The notes beneath the pieces were generated by a model. The model did not search any database. It was given only the letters and a program-made list of their open reading frames with translations, and was not told the DNA's origin. A stretch of 64,000 bases of DNA from positions 19,154,671 to 19,218,670 of the forward strand of contig OZ023183.1 of NCBI GenBank assembly GCA_963995505.1. The letters run 5' to 3'. A program made the position numbers and the translations under genes. Origin of the DNA: Hypericum androsaemum (Eukaryota; Streptophyta; Magnoliopsida; Malpighiales; Hypericaceae). Shown piece by piece: positions 22,155 to 33,888 of this stretch (position 1 is the first letter of the stretch; every line of letters begins with the position of its first letter).

Positions 22155-22497
22155 TGTTGAGAATCCTACATTGTTAGTTGCGAGTGTGGTAGACTAGTTT
22201 ATAAGTGTTGAAAATCCACCTACTCATTGCCTTAAGGTTTTGAGTTGGATATGGAGATTCTAACATGGTATGAGAGCGGGTTGATCCCGTATCTATTGTT
22301 GTGCTCGCACGATCCCGATTTGTCGCACGTTGGCGAAGTTAAAGCACGTTCAATCTTCAACCCGATGGATCTCGTTTGAGGGGGTGTGTTGAGAATTCTA
22401 CATCGTTAGTTGCGAATGTAGTGGGTTAGTTTATAAGTGTTGAAAATCCACTGAACCATTGCCTTAAGATTTTGGGTTGGATATAGAGATTCTAACA
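22155..22497 (+). mobile_element. TRIM-like miniature LTR retrotransposon
   Basis: Two 111-bp direct repeats (22155-22265 and 22387-22497), each starting TGTTGAGAAT and ending TTCTAACA, flank a 121-bp interior. Immediately after the first repeat lies TGGTATGAGAGC (22266-22277), one base off the initiator-Met primer binding site. Immediately before the second is the purine tract GAGGGGGTG. There is no coding capacity, and total length is 343 bp, within the TRIM size range. The flanking pentamers TAACA and CGACA match only partly, so the target duplication has decayed. Mobilisation would need enzymes from another element. Confidence 0.85.
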
Positions 22498-22716
22498 CGA
22501 CATACGAAAAAAAATATACGATTTTTTGTAAAAGTATATTGTTATACTCCAAGAGAAAAGATTACACCATGTGTACTAGAAGTACAAGTCACCTCATAGG
22601 TAAATCTGAGAGAGCTCGCCTAGGACGGGAAAAAACTAAATGCACCTAATGATAGACTCCAATCCGCACACCTAGTAACAGGACAACCTAGAATGGGATG
22701 AAACATATCCTTCCCA

Positions 22717-23325
22717 TCAGCCGAAACCGATAGCAGCAACCTTGATAGCGCTAAGAAGGGTAGGCATGTCCCTATTCCAACTCGCAATTAAATCATGCAA
22801 AGAGGACCCCACCTCCTTACAAAAGACACTTGTAGTATCATCAACGGAATGGTCATTTTGCAGGAAGTAATCCGCCAAACATTCCGCGAGATCAATCTTT
22901 ATCGGATAAGTCCTTGAATATACTTTCCTCAAGCAATGTTTCAAATTCATAAAAGCGCAAGTGGCTTTACTCATTAATCTCCTAACCCGAGAGGAAGTTC
23001 TTCGTTGAATGGATTGATTACTTTGCACCTTGCAGCCGTCATTAGAAATGGACGCATTGACTCTGATCGAATTGACTGTGATTTCTTTGTCAAAAATGCT
23101 CCTTGAAGCCATATCACGCGCGTCATCTGAAAACAGCGGGCTTGGAACCAGCGTCTCAGATTGGTTATTGGCCGATTCCACGTGCAAATGGGCCACATCC
23201 AGACACTTAGAAATGGGCCGGCCAGAAGGACAAATTTTCCCAATTACTGGGCTTTGAACAATCAGCCCACTATCACCAGAAAGACTTGCAGGCCTGAAAG
23301 GACAAGATTGCCCTTTAACCACCAA
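22717..23325 (-). CDS. Unrecognised ORF, possibly a transposon relic
   Basis: An open frame of about 202 codons ends '...LLSAIKVAAIGFG'. It has no ATG at its edge, no membrane segment and no domain I recognise. A basic segment 'RRTSSRVRRLMSK' lies in the middle. The sequence upstream to about 23440 continues a protein-like reading in a different frame, which suggests a frameshifted relic. It could be the tail of a non-LTR retrotransposon ORF or a lost host gene. Confidence 0.25.
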   Translation of the reverse strand: MVVKGQSCPFRPASLSGDSGLIVQSPVIGKICPSGRPISKCLDVAHLHVESANNQSETLVPSPLFSDDARDMASRSIFDKEITVNSIRVNASISNDGCKVQSNQSIQRRTSSRVRRLMSKATCAFMNLKHCLRKVYSRTYPIKIDLAECLADYFLQNDHSVDDTTSVFCKEVGSSLHDLIASWNRDMPTLLSAIKVAAIGFG

Positions 23326-23439
23326 CTCAGCATCCTCTGGGAGACGGGTAAGCGCCCCTTCGTTTTATTCAAGACAGCCGCCTCGATGACCTCTTCAATG
23401 TCGGCATCCCTTTCCAGAAAAACCGAATGTGTATAACAG

Positions 23440-26245
23440 TTAAGATCAAATCCAAATTAGAATTTTCAAATTTGACAAATTTTAAAAATATAAATTAACA
23501 AATTTTATACAATTAGATCAATAGCAACGCGTGATCAACATAGAAAGATCATCGTCGAGACCATTAATTAGATAGGCACAAACCACGGTCGGGTGTACAT
23601 TGTACGAGTTCCTTGGCGGGCCATTTGATTTATTAGTTTTGTTTAGAAGTTGTTTTTTTGAAAAATATATAATATTAATGGCCATGATATATACATCTAT
23701 TCCCACTGCCATGTCAGTTTAGAAGTTGTTGTCTTCCCTCATTACTTATTAAATTCGCCTTCTAGAATGCCTTGTTTGGGTTTTTGATGGCACCGAAACG
23801 CATGCAACCTTGTCGTTTTATCCACATAGATTATTGAAATGTTGGATTAATAGTAGGTTGAAATTAAAATTTTAAAGTGCTGACTAACAGTTTATATATT
23901 AAAAAAACTCGTCCTGATAAGCATACCCCCAATATATCCTTATTAAAATCCAAATTCAAGGAAGAAAAGTACGCACATACCATACTTCATTAATTTACAT
24001 TGATTAATAGTTATATTTTTTTTATTAAATGGTATTATTATTGGATGAAGACGGAGGAGTGGCCTTCTCGGCCATTTATTTTAATGGGCCTGACCCGGTT
24101 TCTAACTTTCTATCAAACCAACTACCTAGCTAACGAGCACAAAAGTCGCAAGTTCTTTCTGCTCTGGGATCGTTATACACGTTACTAGATTTTTTTAAAA
24201 TCTGCAATCGAGTTCAAGCTCATTAGACGAAGATTGTGGAAAATAGTATCTTTTAAATTCAGGTTTTTAATCATTTAGACATTAGATTTTAACAATGTGT
24301 CTGCAACTTCGTAATTATTATAGAATGAAATTATACACTTGTTTAAAATGTAACATGTAATACAAACTCAAAATTTATTATATTAGTACCACAGTAGTGT
24401 GGTGTCCATAATTCAAAATGACGAAATGGTGAAGGTCACGAGTCTTATGAAGACGCCATATAAGATAACGAGGGATTTTGGCGTTATTATGGCATCGTCT
24501 CGCCCTTTCTCGTCCTTACAAATACAATATTCAACCGGTGATCATAATTCAAAATAATAGAAGAATAATAAATTCTACTTGCATGAAAAAAAAGGAAAAT
24601 TGAGAAGAAAATGACGTCAACGTTAGGTGAGATATGACGAGGACAGAGAAAACGGAGTATGAAAATTTAAGTACTTTAATTTTGTGTCAACAATGTGCCG
24701 TGGCCTTCTTTTTCCTTCAACACAACTGATTATTACCATCAACTTTTAGTTTTAACACTAATCATATTTGTCATTTATTCCCTCTTCTAAAAAAATATGA
24801 TTTACCAATTGATAGTCGGTTCAAGCGCTAAAGTACTTGGACTTATTTAAGAATATTTATATTTTTAAAGGTAAATTTTTATACCATGTTACAATTGCGA
24901 GTATTTGAACCTGGACTTCTCTGAACTAATACACTATTTGTGTCGTTAGGTTAAATATCTTTTGACTCATTTAAGAATATATTGAGTTTAAAACTTGCGA
25001 ATATAAAAAATAATATTGAAAAAATCATCCGTGACAATGCTCTACTCTGCTCATTTCTTCAAGTGCCTTTGTCATAAGAGTAATAATACAGAGGACCATC
25101 TAGGAAACAAGCAGACTAAATGAATGGGCCTGATGAAGTGAAGGGTTATTGACTTTCAACCTTCATTGAATGGTCAACGATGTCCTGGCCTATGCATATT
25201 GCCTAATGGGACATTGGACCCACCGGTAGTCCGGTACCCAAATAACGGTAATTTCCCGGGGATTTCGATTGTTGAAGAATCCTGGTCATAATACACCCAA
25301 AAAAATAGGGAGAAAAAAATCCTAGTCAGATCAAGGGTGAGGGGCCCTCCTCGAGAACAAACGCCCCTGATTAAAGTACATCCGCCGAGTAGACTTTTTG
25401 TTTCAAGATATCGGCTTTCATTTAGAAATGATTCAATGAGATACGGCACAAACTATGACTGTAATAATATACACGCACAACCAACTAATACTTATATTAA
25501 CTAGTAAAATTATTATTATTTTTTAATTAAAATATTTCGAGTTGAAGTTTTTCGTAACATTGTTGTATAGTTGTTAGAAGAATTTTACCAATTTTCAAAT
25601 GTCTTATAAAACTCGAATCTGAATTACTCGGCGTCTAAATTCCAGATAATTTTAAAAATAATAATACACAATGCCTAATGGTTTGAATAATTATACTTAG
25701 TGACAGTCTCCCTAAATGAGTCGACCTCGGTCCGACGAATCATTCTGGTGAAGAAAAAACAGCTTGTACCGATGAGATAAGGTACATTTATGTCTTAATA
25801 TACCGTGGGGTTTTTAAGTTTCTTTTTTATGATTCATTTATGATTTTTTCTTATGATTTTTTTGTAGATCAGATTTTTTTCAATATTCGTTTATAGGATT
25901 TTATTGGACAAACACAGTTTTGTCCATTGTAGATTTTTTCTATCACCGATTATTTAGACACCAATTGAACGCTCCTCTCAAAAAAATTGAACGTGATTAT
26001 CAAAGTTCGAGTTGTGTAATTCTTTTAAACTGTGGCAAAACTTTCCCAACAAAGATTTAACATATATGCATTCTCAAATACTCAAACCCAAAATCTTTTA
26101 TTTAAATTAGAATAACTCTTTTTTAACATTTAATCTAATGATTTTGTCCATTCTAGTTTGTACAAACAAAGTGGCATTGACCGGGTCTTCAAATGGAATT
26201 TGACCCTCTTCAAGCGGGTCAGTGAACAATTATCTCGTTATGTAG
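23440..26245. other. AT-rich intergenic DNA, no gene seen
   Basis: Only short frames without domains. No tRNA-like fold or repeat boundary was found by eye. Confidence 0.5.
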
Positions 26246-26260
26246 TATGCGTCAAGAAAC

Positions 26261-26367
26261 GCCAAAGGCCGTTTGACCTAGCAGCATAGACGCCGTAGGA
26301 TGATGGAGGTCCAAATTCAAATCCTGGCATAGACATATTCTTAGTGTAATTTACCTTCCAAAAAAAA
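26261..26367 (+). mobile_element. Short SINE-like insertion
   Basis: A 107-bp body ending in a run of seven A is bracketed by 15-bp direct repeats TATGCGTCAAGAAAC (26246-26260) and TATGTGTCAAGAAAC (26368-26382). A B-box-like ATTCAAATCCTGG lies about 30-50 bp before the tail. A long TSD plus a poly(A) end indicates target-primed retroposition. A third ATGCGTCAAGAAAC occurs at 27333-27346, also after a poly(A) run. Confidence 0.6.
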
Positions 26368-26407
26368 TATGTGTCAAGAAACATTATTTCAGTGAACATT
26401 TTTTTAA

Positions 26408-27311
26408 GGGCAAAATAGTGAGAGGTCCATGTTGTTTGAATAAATTAACTAATTGGGATAGCATAGTATTGATAAGTCGCTCATATTTGAAAATTTAATT
26501 GATTAGTCCCTGAACATATATTCTGGTCAAGTTTTCGGCTATGCATTTTTTAACCGCCCAAAATACCCTTAAGCCAACTAAAAATAAAAAAAATTCATTT
26601 AATTTAAAAGACCTCTAATCTCACGGCTCGTCATCTCATTACTCATCCCTTCAAAAATTATACCATTTAATTTTTCCAAAAATTGCAAGTTTGGTGAACG
26701 GCCATGAGAAGAGTTTAGTGAGCCAATTCTTTTTTCTTGTTGTTTCCACTGTTGTCGTTGGTTGTTCTCTTTCTTGCTCTTTAGGATTTTACAATTTCAT
26801 TTTTAAAGGGACAGTAAAGACACGAGAGATGGAAGGTCTTTAAGTTCAACCAGAATTTTGCAGTTTTAGGGTAGGCTTAGAGGCAGATCTGAATCCAACC
26901 ATAGCTGGCGTAGAGGGAGATGTGGCGGCGGCGGGGTAGCTAAAGAAGAGGACGTTCAAGAAGTTCAGCTTCAAGGGTGTCGATTTGGACGCTCTCCTCG
27001 ACATGTCCACCGACGACCTCGTCAAGCACTTTCCCGCTCGCGCTCGCAGAACTTCTAGAGGGGTTTGAAGAGGAAGCCAATGGCTCTTATCAAGAAGCTT
27101 CACCTCAGATTGGATTTGCTTAGGAATTAAATTATTTTTGGTTGGCTTAAGGGTATTTTTGCCATTTAAAAAATTTCTCACCGTAAAATTGACCGGAATA
27201 TGTGTTTAGGGACTAAACAATTGATTTTGCAAATATGAGAGACTTATCAATATTAGACTGTCCTAGTTAGTTAATTTATTCAAACAACAGGGACCTATGA
27301 CTATTTTACCC
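26408..27311. mobile_element. Pack-MULE carrying a ribosomal protein gene fragment
   Basis: Long inverted repeats of about 180-200 bp (26408-about 26590 and about 27128-27311) begin GGGCAAAATAG and GGGTAAAATAG. Shared internal blocks include TTGTTTGAATAAATTAACTA, TTAGTCCCT and AAAATACCCTTAAGCCAAC. The element is flanked by TTTTTTAA on both sides (26400-26407 and 27312-27319). The centre is GC-rich and encodes part of ribosomal protein uS19, unlike the AT-rich arms. There is no transposase. Long TIRs plus a captured exon define the Pack-MULE class. Confidence 0.85.
26890..27110 (+). pseudogene. Captured fragment of cytosolic ribosomal protein uS19 (RPS15)
   Basis: The plus strand reads '[19 protein letters not shown]' followed by '[14 protein letters not shown]'. 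After a 1-base frame change near 27062 it reads 'KRKPMALIKKL'. This matches the N-terminal half of plant RPS15, an essential 40S subunit protein, as I remember it. An in-frame TAG just before the Lys-Lys-Arg segment and the frameshift disable it. The C-terminal half is absent. The fragment lies wholly between the inverted arms of the MULE, so it is a transposon-captured copy and not the working gene. Confidence 0.85.
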
Positions 27312-27346
27312 TTTTTTAATTCTAAAAAAAACATGCGTCAAGAAAC

Positions 27347-28057
27347 AGAAGTAACCAATAAATAATTGCGTGACGTGACTATAGTCATATTTAGCGAAAT
27401 AGGTCGGGTAACCAATAAAAAAAACATATTCATTTTAGTAACTAGTAAATTGAACAATATGTTTGGTAGCAAATTGTAATTTCAATTTGGTTATTCCGTG
27501 CTAACTACGTGTATGTCTGACTGTTCAACTAATAATAAGATATATATAAATAACGCAATTAGTCTTTTACCAACTCTTATTCACCAATTCTCTCTCAAAT
27601 AACAGAGCTTCCAACGTGAGTTTAAATTCCATCGAACCCATGTCCATTCCAATCCGGTTGACATAGATTTAACTTTTTTCCATTGCTTTAATTTGTTACC
27701 AAATTACCAACTGTCTGATTTACGTTTTAACTAATCGAATTACAAAAAATGATAAAACTCTACTCACAGAAAATGGTTGCATTCCTTGTAACTCAAGACA
27801 TCTGGACAAAACTATTAAATTGGGACATAAAACACATTCGTAGTCACACGCTTTGTAATTGTGCTCCGAAGAATCAGAACTCATCGATCCCAAACGATAC
27901 GAAATCAAAGGTATTTATTAGTCCTCACCAAAAAAGAAGGTATTTATTAGTTATTATTATCACCCAACCATATTCCCATATATATCTCCCTAACCCTACA
28001 AATTCAGTGATTTCATTTCAATTAACCACCACCCTCCAAAGCACCACCAAAGAAACC
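27347..28057. promoter_or_regulatory. Upstream region and leader of the WAKL14-like gene
   Basis: AT-rich upstream DNA. TATATAT at 27979-27985 lies about 75 bp before the start codon and is the best TATA candidate. The reading frame is open upstream to 27749 but lacks a signal-peptide start there, so this part is treated as 5' leader. Confidence 0.55.
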
Positions 28058-31000
28058 ATGACCCTAATTAGAAAACCACTTCTTCCACTACTCCTCTTCG
28101 TCTCCCTGCTAACCGCAGCTGACCAAACCGCCGGCTGCAACCGCTACTGCGGCCACACCAAAGTGCCGTTCCCCTTCGGCTTCTCCTCCGGCTGCCCGAT
28201 CCGCCTCGGCTGCGCCAACCAAACCGCCCTACTCAGCACCTACCCTATAAAACCCGACTCGGTCTCCCCGTCAGGAACCATCAAGATCAGCATCAAACCA
28301 CAGTGCAACCGCTCGGTCTCCGCCCTCCGCGGCCTGTTCGCCAAACACTACGCGCCTACAGGCCACAACGCGGTCCTCTTCCACGACTGCGTACGCGCAA
28401 CGTCTTGCGACATCCCTTTGATAGACGTCCAAACGCGCTTCGACACGCTCCAGTGCAACAGCGCAAATATCAGCTGCTTCGCCAACGGGACCAGCGACGG
28501 GTTCTTCGACTACGAACACGTCATCAATTCTAGCAGGTGCAAGTACCTCCTGTCGTCCATAATGGCGCAGTCGTTCGACGACAGTGCTCCGGGGATGTCG
28601 TTGGATATCCAGGTCATGGAGTTGGCGTGGTGGCTTCCGGGGACAGCGTGCACCTGTTCTGAGGGGGCTAATTGTGCTCGTGTTAATACGACGGCCGGGG
28701 TCGGCGCCGGGTACCGGTGCCAGTGTAGAGATGGGATGATCGGCGACGGGTATCTCGCCGGAGAAGGCTGCCGGGCAGGTTAGTCTTCATTTATTACTGT
28801 CCTTTTATATCTTCCTGCGATGTTAATTTTCTTTTTCCTGAAATGTTATCCCAGCTAAGAGTACATAATTAATTTATAGTAATTTGCCATCTTATCGAGT
28901 TCTGGAGCTCGAATAAAAAATATAACTTATTTAAAATTGAATTAGTCAATATTTTGTGATAAATAAATTATTTGATCTTCTTGGTATCAATTTTTTTAGG
29001 GTCTTGGTATCAAGTTTTTCTTTTTGAGTCTTTTGAATAGGTTAAATTTAATACGGATTTGAGATGCACTAAATTATCCTTAATTATCAGTGAAAATAAA
29101 TCCGACCGTTGGAATGACCGGCCGCCGTGGCCACTTCTTGAAGGTCATTCACCGTAATGTTTTGGTTAAAGAAGAATATATCCTCCCTAGGTTATAATTA
29201 ACTTCCGTCGGCCGGAGGTCAATTTTACAATGATGAAAGAAGCCAAACGACCAAAATTAAAAGCTCCACTATTATTGATTGCGCATCACTTTATAAAAAA
29301 AATTGATTGCGTAACATTACTAACATGTCATAATTTAATTGGTGGTCAAAAGTCAAAATACTAATTATTTGTTTACGGGTTTCATTGTTAATCAATTGCC
29401 ACCAATAAGAGAATTTGATTTTATTATCACAATCTTGAGTGGATCACGCCCACAATAAGTTCAAACATACTCGAGATTAGAAAAACACTTTGTTGTGGCA
29501 TAATTTCTCTTTATTTTAGAAACCCGAATCATTAATCATGCAAATGTACAAGAGCTACTTGCCTTCCATTCTTGTAAAATTAAATTCCTTAGATATAAAA
29601 GGAAGGAAATTAAAATATATTTGGTCAGCTAGACGTTAGTATTACACGTGTCAAACAATTGTTGGACCAAAGAGTGACTGGAGATGGCAGCTGGTCTATT
29701 TATTGGACATTAATTGCATATATGTAGGGATCTAATTCGACGAGGAGATAACCGTTAGGTGAGTTTTTGTCAAATGTCAAGGACCTTGGGAGGAATAGAC
29801 AACTGATGTAGCCAGCCATCGGATGGGGAGTGAACGACAAGGATCTAATTTAAAATTGATTAGGTTTCGAATCCGATAATAAGTCATTGACGTTAGGTGG
29901 GAAGATTTAAAATTAATGAAAACAATGTACAAGTTGATTTATTAACAAGTACTTAATTCACTGAGAAATAATTTATTTTAATTTAACTAAGATATTTCGA
30001 ATTTATATGTATGAATCGTTAAATATTTGTTAGAAAAATTTTGTAATATAAGTGAGTTACCTCTTCAAATAATGATGCTAGCTCATGTTAATTTTTTTTA
30101 ACACATATTATATCCTTCACTGTACTTAGTTAATTTCCAGGATCTCTGATTTTCCGAATTTATTTTCAGAATGCGACATTGCCAAGTATTTGTCCGGGAA
30201 GTGTCGAGGGGCGAAAAGAATCGCCGTCTTCATAGGAGGTAATTTTTTTACTCTTTTCCTCTCGATTTTTTTATTTGATATTGAGATTTCGGGAATTGTT
30301 GAACATTATTTAGGAGGTGATTTTCTTAAGATGTTTTTTATATTTGTAAAACTTGAATGTGTAGAATAGTCTGATTGGTTATTTTCCCTACCAAGTGATG
30401 GTGCTCATTGAGATTTTACTAAGCACAAATTGAATGTGTAGAATTGATTATAGAGTGAGGGCAGCCACTCATTGTTTACGTAGGTTTGTCTAAAATAGGT
30501 TTTCTTTAAATGTAAAATTTTATATCATGTATATAATTGCGAGGATTTGAACATTGAAACTCATTGAATTTGACAATGTCTTGTACGTTAGACTAAATAC
30601 TTTTAGCTATCTAAAATAAGTTTCATGCAAGATGACCGTAGTCATACTGAAATTGGTGCAACTAAATTACATTCAAATTATCGGATGTCAAAATAGTAAG
30701 AAATTTGAATTCTTTTAAGAGGTCTTAAATTTAAATTTTACCAATAAAAAATACAGAACTAGCCGTTCCCTAACACGACATGCCCAAATATGAATATCAA
30801 AGGTCACAAAACAAGTGCATTCAAATTAGTAGGAAATATGTCTACTTAATAATGCAATTATATTCTGGTAGACTGTACTAATTTGAGCACAAATTTGTAC
30901 CTTGTCAGGAATTGCCGTTTGCACAGCCCTATTCATCGCTCTGGTCCTTGTCTGCTGTCTGGTCTGGAGGCGTTTCAAGTCAAAGAGAAAAACCTATTCG

Positions 31001-32179
31001 AAGCGCAAATTGAAGGAAACCTCAGGAATCATAATTCCTATCTACGCGTACAAGGAAATCGAGAAAGCCACAAACGGTTTCTCCGAGAAGCAGAGGCTAG
31101 GAACCGGCGCCTATGGGACCGTATACTCCGGGAAGCTCAACAATGACTTGTGGGTCGCCATTAAACGGATCAAGCACCGAGACATGGAGAGCACCGAGCA
31201 AGTCACCAACGAGATCAAGCTCATTTCGTCCGTGAGCCACCCGAATCTGGTTCGCCTTTTGGGCTGTTCGATCGACAATGACGAGCAGATTTTGGTGTAC
31301 GAGTTCATGCCGAACGGAACGCTGTGCCAGCACCTGCAAAGGGAGCGGGGCGACGGGCTGTCCTGGCACGTCCGCCTCGCGATCGCAGCTGAGACGGCTC
31401 AGGCGATCGCTCACCTCCATTCTGCGATCGACCCTCCGATATATCACAGAGATATCAAGTCGAGCAACATACTGTTGGACTACAACTTCAGATCTAAAGT
31501 TGCGGATTTCGGTCTGTCGAGACTCGGAAGGACAGAAATGTCGCATATCTCGACTGCCCCGCAGGGGACCCCGGGATACCTCGACCCTCAGTACCATCAG
31601 GATTTCCACCTTTCGAACAAGAGCGACGTGTACAGCTTCGGCGTAGTGCTGGTCGAGATATTAACCGCATTGAAAGTGGTGGACTTCTCCCGTCCTCAGA
31701 ACGAAACGAACTTGGCTGCCCTCGCCACTGACAGGATAGCCAAGGGCAAGCTGATCGAGATCATCGATCCGGTCATCGACTTGCATACCGATCCGTGGAC
31801 CCTCTCCGCGGTTAACAAAGTCGCCGAACTGGCGTTCAGGTGCCTCGCATACCACAGAGACATGAGGCCCTCGATGACCGAAGTCGCGGCGGAGCTAGAG
31901 CGGATCAGGCTGATCAAATGGTCCACTTCGGAGGAAACAATCTGCTTGACTTCGTCAGCGGTGGAATCCATTAGCTCGTCCTCGTCGAATGCGAGTGAGA
32001 AGCCATTGAGCTTGGAGATTAGGAAGGCCGAAACGGGAGACACAGAGGAGGCCACTAGTAGCTTGAGCTCCATGGATATGACCAAGGAGAATTCACCTGG
32101 TTCGGTTCAAGATCCTTATTGGTTAAATGAACAAACTTCACCTTCTTCCAGCTGTTTGCTGAGTAATGTCGTCCGATAA
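28058..32179 (+). CDS. Wall-associated receptor kinase-like protein, WAKL14 type
   Basis: Three exons, 28058-28778, 30170-30238 and 30909-32179, join in phase with GT-AG borders to give 686 residues. A signal peptide (about 1-26) is followed by a Cys-rich GUB_WAK pectin-binding-type domain beginning 'CNRYCGHTKVPFPFGF' and an EGF-like/WAK C-terminal segment before residue 240. The short exon 2 encodes the juxtamembrane stretch. The transmembrane helix is about 265-284. The kinase has Gly-rich loop LGTGAYGTVY (from 327), Lys349, HRD Asp445 and DFG Asp463, so it looks active. The C-terminal Ser-rich tail ends near 'SCLLSNVVR', as in WAKL14. It should act at the plasma membrane sensing the cell wall. 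I chose the ATG at 28058 because it starts a signal peptide. Confidence 0.92.
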
Positions 32180-33888
32180 TTTTGAGTTCCGATTTGTTTT
32201 TCTTTCCCGGGACTTGCTTTCTATAATTAGTTATAGTAGCTTCATATCGAAATTGTAAATGACATTACGATAGTCTCGTCTTAATTTTTTCGAGCAGTTT
32301 TGATGATTTTGAGACCCAATTTGTTTTCTTTCCCTAGTGTATATATATATATAGTGCATGGTTATAAATTAAGATCAGAGATTTGAATGAACTCCTAAAT
32401 AGGACATTGTTTCCTCGAGAAAAATCCTCATCCCTCAAAAATGGAAATTAGAAGACATTTTTTAACTTATGTTATTTAGAATAATCTACACTATTTTAAG
32501 AAACGACTCTATTAATAATATTTGTATATTCCTAATGATTGGACTCAACATTTTTTTTGTGTGAATCAATTCATGATTACACGATTATTTGTTTGGTAAA
32601 TGAAGTAGTGCCCGGGCCTTCCTCTATTATGCGTTTTATTGAATATGCCCATCAATATGGAAATATTTTTATTGCGGTTATAATAAATACAGCATTTAAT
32701 ATTTTACCATCTTTTAGATTTGTAGTGGTCCTACAAATTTGATTTTTCTCTTTTAAATTTATTAAATTATCCATGTTTAATATATATATGTATATATAAA
32801 AGGTCTGACGAAAAAGTAATGTCGCCACATTGTGAAGTGGTATCATAGTAAAGTTTCTCGCCAGAAAAGCAGCATTCCACTCTTTCCTTTTCGTTATACT
32901 ACCCACGGCAACAACCCATCACAACATAAGTTATAGAATAAATAAATAAATTTTCAATACCCAACTCAACTCAATTAAATATTTGATACTCACAATAACA
33001 ATTTATCTCAACTTATATTACAGTATAAATAATTAATTTCTCTATCATCCACAAATATGTATTAAATATACAAATTTTCATAGAAAATTTAAAAATAAAG
33101 TATATACCCTTTAAAAATATTAGGCTCAATTTATAAGAAATTTAAAAATATAAAATTTTTATATTTTTATTAAATAATATTGTACCAAATATAACAAAAT
33201 TAGATTTTAAAAAAAATAACGCTCCTGGGCCGCAATCGATTCAGCAGTTCTTTTTCTAATTTTTCTGACATGGGGTGGCCGACCCCTTTTATCGGGAGAG
33301 TTGCAACCAGTCCAATTAGGAAAAAGGCTATATCCCACCCAAAAAAAAGGAAAAAGGCTATAGTGACGCACACCATACATGTTCGTATAAATTCCACCAA
33401 AAAAACATGTGCGTATAAAACATAAAAGATTTATTTATAGGAGTTGATCCGAGTGTTAAAAAATATTATATTTATTAAAAAAAATATTATATTAAAAATT
33501 CATGAACGTTAAAAATATCATTAACAAAGTCACACCTCAAAATAAATAATCTAATAACAATCGAGTCTCTTGAACATAAAAAAAGTACAAATAGAAAAAT
33601 CGTCTCTAAAATAGATTCAAAAATACTTGATTCTTAATATTATTAAAACAGGAGGAGTTGATATTATTAAACTCAAATTTCTGTTTAAATCATTAAAAAA
33701 ATAACGTCGTAATAATTTCAGCCAAGAGTTCTTAATGAAAAAAACTCCCACCTGCGCATTTAGATTCCCGTTACTATATACATATTATACTCACACCTAC
33801 GCAACTAACGTCAAACTTTATATTCCCCACGCAACAACAATCCCCATTTTACCCCCACGAGACAAAACAAATTCTGCTAGACCAGGCT
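32180..33888. other. AT-rich spacer between convergent genes, no gene seen
   Basis: It holds the 3' flanks of the receptor kinase (+) and of allene oxide synthase (-). Several long A/T runs are present but no coding sequence. Confidence 0.6.

Noticed and set aside
22717..23325. Possible gene for a 202-residue protein
   Set aside because: Kept only as a low-confidence entry. There is no ATG at the edge, a frame change upstream and no family match, so no function is claimed.
27749..28057. In-frame N-terminal extension of the WAKL14-like protein
   Set aside because: It would bury the signal peptide behind about 100 residues of non-conserved sequence. The ATG at 28058 gives a proper secretory start.
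31097..31609. 170-codon antisense ORF within the kinase exon
   Set aside because: Shadow of the conserved kinase coding strand, with no domain of its own.
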